Shown: piece by piece, positions 4,686 through 10,980 of the stretch | Layout of the letters: every line of letters begins with the position of its first letter | Numbering within the stretch: the first letter of the stretch is position 1 | Source of the DNA: Ruminococcus sp. | GTDB lineage: Bacteria; Bacillota; Clostridia; Oscillospirales; Acutalibacteraceae | Assembly (NCBI GenBank): GCA_017380355.1 | Contig: JAFOED010000079.1 | Span: 1-13,272 of the forward strand | Reading direction: 5' to 3' | Length of the DNA: 13,272 nucleotides | Program-made: the position numbers and the translations under genes | The notes under the pieces: model-generated | What the model was told of the DNA's origin: nothing | The model's input: only the letters and a program-made list of their open reading frames with translations | Database searches by the model: none

Positions 4686-5867
4686 ATGTCAAAGCGTTTA
4701 TTTACATCCGAATCAGTTACACACGGTCATCCGGACAAACTCTGTGACAGAGTATCCGACGCTATCCTCGATGCTATTTTAGCTCAGGACGAAAACGCAC
4801 ACGTAGCGTGCGAAACAACAGCTACTACAGGTATCGTTCACGTAATGGGTGAGATTACTACTACTGCTGATGTTGACTTTGAGGGTATCATCCGCAAGGT
4901 TGTCTGTGACACAGGTTACGATAATGACGAGTGTGGTTTTAACGGCAACACAGTTATTGTTGACGTAGCACTTGATAAACAGTCTCCTGACATTGCTATG
5001 GGTGTTAATAACTCTTTTGAGGCAAAAGACGGTGAAGATGATTTAGACAACGAAATCGGTGCGGGCGACCAGGGTATGATGTTCGGTTACGCTTGTGACG
5101 AGACAGAAGAGCTTATGCCACTTCCTGTATCTCTTGCTCACAAACTGTCTTTCAGATTGAAAGAAGTTCGTGAAAACGGCACCCTCTCATATCTCCGCCC
5201 TGACGGTAAATCACAGGTTACAGTTGAGTACGAAAACGACGAAGTTAAGAGAGTAGACGCTGTAGTTGTATCTACACAGCACGACGATGACGTTACTCTC
5301 GAGCAGATCAGAGAGGATATCTTAGAGCACGTTATCAAACCTATCGTACCTGCTTCACTTCTCGATGAGAACACAAAGTACTTCATCAATCCTACAGGTC
5401 GTTTTGTTATCGGTGGTCCTGTTGGTGACTCAGGTTTAACTGGCAGAAAGATTATCGTTGATACATACGGCGGATATTCACGTCACGGTGGCGGTGCTTT
5501 CTCAGGTAAAGACCCGACAAAGGTTGACAGAAGCGCTGCTTATTTTGCTCGTTATATCGCGAAGAATATCGTAGCAGCAAAGCTTGCTAAAAAATGTGAA
5601 GTACAGCTTGCTTACGCTATCGGTGTAGCTGCTCCTGTATCTGTTATGGTCGAGACTTTCGGCACATCAAGCTACAGTGATGATGTTCTCGCTGACGCAG
5701 TTAAGAAGGTTTTCGATTGCCGTCCGAAGGCTATCATCCGTGAACTCAAGCTCACAACTACTAAGTACTACGATTTAGCAGCATACGGTCACATGGGCAG
5801 AGAAGAGCTCAAAGTAAGATGGGAAGACACTGATAAAGTTGATGCTCTTTTAGAAGCTCTTAAATAA
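4686..5867 (+). CDS. metK: S-adenosylmethionine synthetase
   Basis: MetK makes SAM from methionine and ATP in the cytoplasm, releasing phosphate and diphosphate. From ATG 4686 the protein is 393 aa, normal for the family. All three domains are present: the ATP motif GHPDK (14-18), the methionine/ATP loop GAGDQGMMFGYA (125-136), RFVIGGPVGDSGLTGRKIIVDTYGG spanning ~239-263, and the P-loop-like GGGAFSGKDPTKVDRSAAY (268-286). An in-frame ATG at 4677 is only 2-3 nt from the GAAAGGA ribosome site (4669-4675), too close, while 4686 is 10 nt from it and gives the usual MSKRLFTSESVTHGHPDK start. The gene is monocistronic: SAM-I riboswitch upstream, strong terminator 11 nt after the stop. About 240 nt, including a structured repeat, separate the riboswitch terminator from the start, which is unusually long. 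Confidence 0.98.
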   Translation: MSKRLFTSESVTHGHPDKLCDRVSDAILDAILAQDENAHVACETTATTGIVHVMGEITTTADVDFEGIIRKVVCDTGYDNDECGFNGNTVIVDVALDKQSPDIAMGVNNSFEAKDGEDDLDNEIGAGDQGMMFGYACDETEELMPLPVSLAHKLSFRLKEVRENGTLSYLRPDGKSQVTVEYENDEVKRVDAVVVSTQHDDDVTLEQIREDILEHVIKPIVPASLLDENTKYFINPTGRFVIGGPVGDSGLTGRKIIVDTYGGYSRHGGGAFSGKDPTKVDRSAAYFARYIAKNIVAAKLAKKCEVQLAYAIGVAAPVSVMVETFGTSSYSDDVLADAVKKVFDCRPKAIIRELKLTTTKYYDLAAYGHMGREELKVRWEDTDKVDALLEALK

Positions 5868-5878
5868 AAAATGATTAG

Positions 5879-5908
5879 CGCCTCCAAGAATTTTGGAGGC
5901 GTTTTTTT
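5879..5908 (+). terminator. Intrinsic terminator of metK
   Basis: A perfect 9-bp stem, CGCCTCCAA (5879-5887) with TTGGAGGCG (5893-5901), loop GAATT, followed by seven T (5902-5908). Confidence 0.93.
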
Positions 5909-6006
5909 GTATCACCAAACTTTAATTTCGAAATAATATGTACTAAGAATAAAAATCTTAAAACGGACAAAACTACTAGTACAATATTTATTCGGAGTGA
6001 AAAAGC

Positions 6007-6354
6007 GTGAACATTAAGCGAGGAGATATATTTTACGCAGATTTAAGCCCTGTTGTAGGGTCAGAACAAGGCGGTGTGCGACCTGTGCTTATCGTACAGA
6101 ATGATGTCGGCAACCGTTTTTCACCGACAGTTATAGCTGCGGCTATTACTAGTCAACAGACAAAAGCAAAACTTCCTACACACATAGAGCTAGGTGCACA
6201 GACAAGTGGGCTGAGTAAAGACAGCGTAGTACTGCTCGAACAGGTGCGTACAATCGATAAAAAAAGGCTGAAAGAGAAGATGGGCTCTGTTGACGATAAT
6301 TCTATGAAAGAAATAAATAATGCAATTTCGGTATCGTTCGGTCTTGTTACATAG
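6007..6354 (+). CDS. MazF/PemK (EndoA/NdoA-type) endoribonuclease toxin
   Basis: 115 aa, closely resembling Bacillus EndoA along its whole length. MNIKRGDIFYADLSPVVGSEQGGVRPVLIVQND (1-33) holds the family start and R25. AAAIT (44-48) holds T48. R25 and T48 correspond to the two catalytic residues of EndoA. KLPTHIEL (55-62) and DSVVLLEQVRTIDKKRL (72-88) complete the fold. Members cut mRNA at short sequence-specific sites and are held inactive by a MazE-like antitoxin. The start is GTG with GGAG 9 nt upstream (5994-5997). A TACAAT at 5980-5985 may be the -10 box, without a clear -35. There is no antitoxin gene: the 98 nt between the metK terminator and this gene have no room for one, and the next gene is convergent. 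The enzyme looks intact. Confidence 0.93.
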   Translation: MNIKRGDIFYADLSPVVGSEQGGVRPVLIVQNDVGNRFSPTVIAAAITSQQTKAKLPTHIELGAQTSGLSKDSVVLLEQVRTIDKKRLKEKMGSVDDNSMKEINNAISVSFGLVT

Positions 6355-6374
6355 GTAACAGCAGAACAATATAA

Positions 6375-6413
6375 AAAGCCTTCCTACAGGAAAACCTATA
6401 GGGAGGTTTTGTT
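6375..6413. terminator. Bidirectional terminator between mazF and the CDF exporter gene
   Basis: CCTTCCTA (6379-6386) pairs with TAGGGAGG (6399-6406) with one G-T wobble. The flanking AAAG and TTTT extend the stem. T-rich ends follow on both strands (TTTTGTTT on plus; CTTTTTATA on minus), so it can end both converging transcripts. Confidence 0.75.
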
Positions 6414-7570
6414 TATACATAACTTCTGTCGATTGTCAGCACCACGAAGTGGTCAGGAAAATTTTCACTTACGAGATTCTGTACTTTTTCTTTGATTTCT
6501 TCATCACTTAATTTACATTCAAACGGAACGACAATATCGAAGATAAGATTTGTATGTGTAGTGCCCGGTACTCGTCTGAAATCGTGGATATTTGCGTCTT
6601 TGTGGATTTCAGTTACGAGCTGTGCGACTTTTTGTTTTGTTTCTTTTGTTTCTTCGTTGTGGATGTCGATAGGGTCCATATGGATGGTAGCTTCGACCGA
6701 AAGCTGTTCAAATAAATCTCTTTCGATAGTGTCTATAACATCGTGGATTTCGTAGATATCTTCAGTGCCATCAACCTCGGCGTGCAGAGAAATCAGCTGT
6801 CTGCCAGGACCGTAATCGTGTACGACCATATCGTGAATACCGTAGACCTTATCGTATGAGAGAACAATTGAATGAACCTTTTCAACAAGCTCTTCGTCAG
6901 GCTTTGTACCTAAAAGCGGAGCTAAAGTTTCTTTTGCGCTTGTAATACCTGCGTAGAGAATGAAAAGTGACACTAAAATACCACAGTAGCCGTCGATGTT
7001 AAGACCTGTGAATCTTGAAACAATCATTGAAATAAGAACAACTAAGGTTGCTACCGAGTCGGTGAGCGAGTCCATAGCTGTTGCTTTCATTCCTGCGGAA
7101 TTTATTTTCTTACCGATAGATCGGTTGTAGCAGAACATATATACCTTAACGGCAATGGAAATTCCTAGAATAATCATCGCGAGTGAGCTCGATTCAACGT
7201 CTTCTGGATTGATAATCTTCTCGACGGATGTTGTGAACAGTTCAACCGCAACAACGATGATAGCGATAGAAATGCCAAGACCTGAGAGATACTCGATTCT
7301 TCCGTGACCGAACGGATGCTTCGTGTTAGGTTTCATACCTGCGAATTTAAAACCAATGAGCGAGATGAGGGATGAACCTGCGTCGGAGAGGTTGTTAAAT
7401 GCGTCTGCGGTAATTGCGATTGAGTTGCTGATTAGTCCCGCAAAGTACTTGATACCGAATAAAAGGATGTTTAAGAAAATTCCGACTGCACTACACAGCA
7501 CGCCTGTTTTACGGCGGATTTGTGCTTCGTCATCTCCTTTGATGAAAAGTTTTCTGAGTATTGTAATCAT
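6413..7570 (-). CDS. Cation diffusion facilitator exporter, Mn(II)/Fe(II)-type motifs
   Basis: 385 aa. CDF proteins are dimeric proton-coupled exporters of divalent metals. Six membrane helices lie between about residues 25 and 210, followed by the cytoplasmic ferredoxin-like domain (~215-300) and a C-terminal extension of about 85 residues with a second alpha-beta unit. The family loop HPFGHGR is at 85-91. The metal-site residues are N59-x3-D63 in TM2 (NNLSD) and D167-x3-D171 in TM5 (DSLTD). Zinc exporters of this family normally have a histidine in the TM5 site (HxxxD), whereas DxxxD there with N/DxxxD in TM2 is the pattern of manganese exporters such as streptococcal MntE. Mn(II), possibly with Fe(II), is therefore the favoured substrate, by inference. 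The gene is monocistronic, with its own promoter inside the preceding terminator region. The ribosome site is weak (GGTAGG). Confidence 0.92.
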   Translation of the reverse strand: MITILRKLFIKGDDEAQIRRKTGVLCSAVGIFLNILLFGIKYFAGLISNSIAITADAFNNLSDAGSSLISLIGFKFAGMKPNTKHPFGHGRIEYLSGLGISIAIIVVAVELFTTSVEKIINPEDVESSSLAMIILGISIAVKVYMFCYNRSIGKKINSAGMKATAMDSLTDSVATLVVLISMIVSRFTGLNIDGYCGILVSLFILYAGITSAKETLAPLLGTKPDEELVEKVHSIVLSYDKVYGIHDMVVHDYGPGRQLISLHAEVDGTEDIYEIHDVIDTIERDLFEQLSVEATIHMDPIDIHNEETKETKQKVAQLVTEIHKDANIHDFRRVPGTTHTNLIFDIVVPFECKLSDEEIKEKVQNLVSENFPDHFVVLTIDRSYV

Positions 7571-7602
7571 AATAAACCTACCAAAATATAGAAATCCTCG
7601 TG

Positions 7603-7631
7603 ATTATAACACAAAAGCCTCCTTAAGTAAA
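7603..7631 (-). promoter_or_regulatory. Promoter of the CDF exporter gene, overlapping the upstream terminator
   Basis: On the minus strand: TTTACT (7626-7631), a 17-bp spacer and a perfect TATAAT (plus-strand ATTATA, 7603-7608) preceded by TGT, giving an extended -10. The -35 box sits in the loop and first bases of the terminator hairpin of the upstream gene. Confidence 0.6.
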
Positions 7632-7641
7632 GGAGGCTTTT
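7613..7641 (-). terminator. Terminator of the mocA-hydroxylase operon
   Basis: A perfect 12-bp stem, AAAAGCCTCCTT (7613-7624) with AAGGAGGCTTTT (7630-7641), loop of 5. It begins 7 nt after the hydroxylase stop. On the minus strand the stem itself supplies the run of T. Confidence 0.85.
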
Positions 7642-7648
7642 TATATGT

Positions 7649-10201
7649 TTATTTTTTATAAGGTGTGTTATAGATAGGTAATTTTGTACGTAAAATCTTG
7701 TCGCGATTATAGTACGCAAGAGCCACAGCAGGTGGGGTAGGGATGGAGCAAATTTCTCCGATACCTTTTGCACCACAAGCCAGCGTTTTGTCAGGCTTTT
7801 CGATAATAATCGCTTTAACATCAGGAGTTTTGGTTGCTCTGAAAAGCCCTAAAGTGCCGAGTTTTGCTTTCGGTTTGCCGTTTTCAAGCGGGAAGTCCTC
7901 AGTTAACGCATAACCTAAACTCATCACAACACCGCCCTCAATCTGACCTTCGACAGCTTTCGGGTTTACCGCTGTACCTACGTCGTGAGCAGCTACTACT
8001 TCTTTTATGTTGTTGTTTTCGTCGAGTATGACAACGTGTGTAGCGTAGCCGTACGCGATGTGGCTTACAGGATTCTCTTTGTCAGAGCCGATTTTGTCTG
8101 TGATACCTGTGTATTCTCCGAGGTACTCTTTTCCTTCAAGTGCCTCCAGCGAGCCGTATTTTTCCAAATCTGCTTTCAGCATTTTAGCTGCTCTTACTGC
8201 TGCTTCTCCTGTGAAGAGTGTCTGTCGAGATGCGGTTGTGTTGCCTGAATTTGGAGCAGTAAGTGTGTCAGGAGTAACGTACTCGATTTTTTCAATCGGG
8301 AGAGAGGTAGTTTCTTTTATCATCTGCACTTGTACAGTGCCCATACCCTGACCGATACACGCGGCACTAGAGTGAACATATACCATACCGTTTTTAACTT
8401 CCAGCCTGCATCTTCCTGTGTCAGGGATTCCGACACCGAGACCGCTGTTTTTGATAGCACATGCGATACCGCAATCAGGGTTTTTATCGTATATATCACG
8501 CACTGCGTCGAGTGTCTCTATAAGTGCTGTGCTGTTGTCAGCAATCTGACCGTTAGGTAAAACGTCTCCAGGTTTTATAGCATTTCTGTAGCGGATTTCA
8601 AACGGAGATATACCTATCATTTCGGCGAGCTGATTTAAGTTTTGTTCTGTCGCAAAACAGCTCTGTGTTACACCAAAACCGCGGAATGCTCCTGCTGGAG
8701 GGTTGTTTGTATACACTGCCTGACCTAAAATGTCGATTACCTGATAGTTGTACGGACCTGCGGCGTGAGTGCAAGCTCGTTGGAGCACAGGACCACCAAG
8801 CGATGCGTACGCACCTGTGTCAGAAATAATGAACGCTTTCATTGCGGTAAGACGTCCGTTTTCGTCACACGCTGTTGTGAATTCCATCTCCATCGCGTGG
8901 CGCTTAGGATGAACGAGTAAGCTCTCGTCACGAGTGAGTTTCACTTTAACAGCACATCCGGTTTTTAAAGCCAGAATAGCAACGTGATGCTGTACACTCA
9001 TATCTTCTTTACCGCCGAAACCACCGCCAACCATCATAGCGGTTACTCTGACTTTTTCTATAGGTAAACCCATTGCTTCGGCACATTCTTTTTGTGTCTG
9101 ATAGATACCCTGGTCACCGCTGTAGATGTGAACTCCTCCGTCTTCAGGCACGGCTACAGCGCACTCAGGCTCCATAAATGCGTGGTCGGTAAACGGCACG
9201 CTGTAGTGGGTTGTTACCTTGTATTTGCTTTCACGTATAACTTTGTCTGCATCGCCACGAACAAGATGTTCGGTAGATAAAATATTACCGTCTTCGTGCA
9301 CTAGTGGTGCGCTTTCTTTAAGTGCATCCTGTGGCGAAAATACCGCAGGGAGTTCTTCGTACTGAACTTTAATTGCGTTCTTTGCTTTTTGTAAAGCATC
9401 CTGCGTTTTTGCGGCAATTAAAGCTATAGCGTCGCCTAAGTAATGTGTGATGTTACCTTCTTTTATGAGTACATCCCAGTCTTTCTTTAGGTGACCGATT
9501 TTCTCTTTTCCGTCTAAATCTTTTGCGGTGATAACACACACAACACCGTCGATTTTTTTAGCCTCTTCGGTGTTTATCGAAACCACTCTGGCGCGTGGAT
9601 ATTTGCTCCTCAGCGCTGAGCCGTACAGCATATCGTTGAAGTACAAATCATCAGCGTAGAGCGCTTCACCTATAGTTTTTTTGTGAGCGTCGACTCTGTG
9701 CATACTTTCGCCCAGAAGTCCCGTGAAATCTGTTTTTGGAACTTCTTTGTTTTCTCTGAAAATTGACGCCGCGAGTATAACAGCGTCGATTATCTTTTTG
9801 TATCCTGTGCAACGGCAGATGTTCGAGTTTATAGCTTTTTTTACGTCGTCACGGGTAGGGGATGGATTCTTGTCAATTAGAGCTTTCGCACACAACACCA
9901 TACCTGGTATACAAAAACCGCACTGAACAGCACCCGCGTGCGAAAACGCATACGAGTAAACCTGTTTTTCACGTTCGCTGAGACCTTCGGTTGTTAAGAT
10001 GTTCTTTTGGTCGAATTTCTCTACAGAGAACATACACGCTCTTTGGGCTTTTCCGTCAACTATAACCGTGCATGTACCGCACGCACCTTGAGAGCAACCG
10101 TCTTTGACAGAAGTGAGCTTAAGGTTGTCACGCAAAAACCTCATCAAAGTGATATTTTCAGTCACGTGATATATTCTATTGTTGACTGTGATTACTGCCA
10201 T
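7649..10201 (-). CDS. Fused 2Fe-2S/molybdopterin hydroxylase, candidate selenium-dependent xanthine dehydrogenase
   Basis: 850 aa of the xanthine oxidase superfamily. Domain 1 (1-75) is a plant-type 2Fe-2S ferredoxin with C36, C41, C44 and C56. Domain 2 (76-150) is the helical 2Fe-2S domain with QCGFC (C94, C97) and CRC (C129, C131). After a linker (~165) comes the two-part molybdopterin-binding domain, with GGGFGGKED (392-400), AFRGFG (R507) and the end motif KGIGE. Purine-hydroxylase residues appear conserved: E344 in HAFMEPE, R507 and the base catalyst E816. Order and length fit the Se-dependent xanthine dehydrogenase/XdhD-like group, which joins the FeS and Mo subunits in one chain and has no FAD domain. 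The enzyme would hydroxylate a purine or similar N-heterocycle in the cytoplasm. Selenium dependence cannot be read from the sequence, because the selenium is a labile ligand and there is no in-frame UGA. The start follows the mocA stop by 8 nt, with GAGG at 10208-10211. Confidence 0.9.
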   Translation of the reverse strand: MAVITVNNRIYHVTENITLMRFLRDNLKLTSVKDGCSQGACGTCTVIVDGKAQRACMFSVEKFDQKNILTTEGLSEREKQVYSYAFSHAGAVQCGFCIPGMVLCAKALIDKNPSPTRDDVKKAINSNICRCTGYKKIIDAVILAASIFRENKEVPKTDFTGLLGESMHRVDAHKKTIGEALYADDLYFNDMLYGSALRSKYPRARVVSINTEEAKKIDGVVCVITAKDLDGKEKIGHLKKDWDVLIKEGNITHYLGDAIALIAAKTQDALQKAKNAIKVQYEELPAVFSPQDALKESAPLVHEDGNILSTEHLVRGDADKVIRESKYKVTTHYSVPFTDHAFMEPECAVAVPEDGGVHIYSGDQGIYQTQKECAEAMGLPIEKVRVTAMMVGGGFGGKEDMSVQHHVAILALKTGCAVKVKLTRDESLLVHPKRHAMEMEFTTACDENGRLTAMKAFIISDTGAYASLGGPVLQRACTHAAGPYNYQVIDILGQAVYTNNPPAGAFRGFGVTQSCFATEQNLNQLAEMIGISPFEIRYRNAIKPGDVLPNGQIADNSTALIETLDAVRDIYDKNPDCGIACAIKNSGLGVGIPDTGRCRLEVKNGMVYVHSSAACIGQGMGTVQVQMIKETTSLPIEKIEYVTPDTLTAPNSGNTTASRQTLFTGEAAVRAAKMLKADLEKYGSLEALEGKEYLGEYTGITDKIGSDKENPVSHIAYGYATHVVILDENNNIKEVVAAHDVGTAVNPKAVEGQIEGGVVMSLGYALTEDFPLENGKPKAKLGTLGLFRATKTPDVKAIIIEKPDKTLACGAKGIGEICSIPTPPAVALAYYNRDKILRTKLPIYNTPYKK

Positions 10202-10209
10202 TTTCTACC

Positions 10210-10788
10210 TCATAAAATTATGTTATTCAGGTCGTCTTTTGTGTCAATATCAAAAAGCTCTTTTTCGTTTTCAATATTATAAAGCTTGAATTTGTCTTCG
10301 TTGTTTTTGATTACAAGACTTCCGCCTATATCGCCCGTAAGTGATAGAAGCTCGTCATAAAAAACTTTCGGGAAAACACACGGATTTCCTCGTCTGCCGT
10401 GGTGTCCGAGTGCGCAGATAAAGTTGTCGTTTTCTCTGAAAAACTCTATTAATCCTGCGACGCTTTTTCCACTCAAGAGTGGTTGGTCGCTTACGATAAA
10501 AATAATTGCGTCACAATCTGTTAACTCGTTTATACCAAGCTTTATAGTGTAGCTCAGTCCCCACTCAGGATGAGAGTTTTTTATCGTTTTATAACCGAAG
10601 TTGTGAGCTTTTTCCATCACGTCGTCGTACTGTGTCACGACTACTGTTTTGCAAACATCAAGCCCATAAATCAAGTTTAGTGCTTTGTCTATTAAACTTT
10701 CGCTATTTATTTCAGCGTACAGCTTGTTTTCTTTGTAGCGAGATGAGTTTCCCGCAGCCATCAGTACGCATCCGATTTTTTGTTTCAT
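10210..10788 (-). CDS. mocA: Molybdenum cofactor cytidylyltransferase-like NTP transferase (MocA family)
   Basis: 192 aa, normal for MocA. The nucleotide-binding start LMAAGNSSRYKENKL (9-23) is the LxAAGxSxRxxxxK motif. VSDQPLL (99-105) is the metal-binding DQP motif. RRGNP (132-136), GDIGG (152-156) and FDIDTKDDL (179-187) are the other family landmarks. MocA attaches CMP from CTP to Mo-molybdopterin, giving the cytosine dinucleotide cofactor used by bacterial xanthine dehydrogenase-type enzymes. Its partner here is plain: the hydroxylase gene starts 8 nt after its stop and the two share a transcript. In this family a GTP-specific MobA role is less likely, because the neighbours are xanthine-oxidase-type rather than DMSO-reductase-type enzymes. 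The ribosome site GGAAGTG is weak. The promoter is at 10812-10841. Confidence 0.88.
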   Translation of the reverse strand: MKQKIGCVLMAAGNSSRYKENKLYAEINSESLIDKALNLIYGLDVCKTVVVTQYDDVMEKAHNFGYKTIKNSHPEWGLSYTIKLGINELTDCDAIIFIVSDQPLLSGKSVAGLIEFFRENDNFICALGHHGRRGNPCVFPKVFYDELLSLTGDIGGSLVIKNNEDKFKLYNIENEKELFDIDTKDDLNNIIL

Positions 10789-10811
10789 AAAAACACTTCC
10801 ATACCTTATTT

Positions 10812-10841
10812 ATTTTATCAAAGTAAGCCTTTAGTTGTCAA
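10812..10841 (-). promoter_or_regulatory. Promoter of the mocA-hydroxylase operon
   Basis: On the minus strand: TTGACA (plus 10836-10841), an 18-bp spacer and TAAAAT (plus 10812-10817) preceded by TGA, giving an extended -10. The transcription start should lie near 10805, about 17 nt upstream of mocA. Confidence 0.7.
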
Positions 10842-10854
10842 CAAAGTAAAGGCT
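10826..10854. promoter_or_regulatory. Inverted repeat over the mocA promoter, candidate operator
   Basis: AGCCTTTA (10826-10833) and TAAAGGCT (10847-10854) are perfect 8-bp arms around a 13-nt centre that contains GTTG-T-CAAC. The repeat covers the -35 box of the mocA promoter and lies 50 bp from the -35 box of the divergent xdhA promoter. It is not followed by a T run, so a protein-binding site is more likely than a terminator. The regulator is not in the window. Confidence 0.5.
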
Positions 10855-10905
10855 GTTTTACTGCGAAAAGCTCCAGTTTTTTACAAAAAATATATAAAAA
10901 AACAC

Positions 10906-10934
10906 TTTAAAAATCGCGCTTATTATGTTATAAT
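10906..10934 (+). promoter_or_regulatory. Promoter of the divergent xdhA gene
   Basis: TTTAAA (10906-10911; 4 of 6 bases), a 17-bp spacer and a perfect TATAAT (10929-10934) with TGT directly before it (extended -10). Start of transcription near 10941, 40 nt ahead of the start codon. Confidence 0.65.
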
Positions 10935-10980
10935 GACCATATAGTATAAGGAATAGTATACGTTATTGGAGGCGAGTTAT

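Noticed and set aside
7649..10201. Selenocysteine-containing hydroxylase
   Set aside because: There is no in-frame UGA in the reading frame. Any selenium would be a labile non-protein ligand, as known for this enzyme group.
10966..10980. TTG 10966 as xdhA start
   Set aside because: The TTG overlaps the GGAGG ribosome site that serves ATG 10981.
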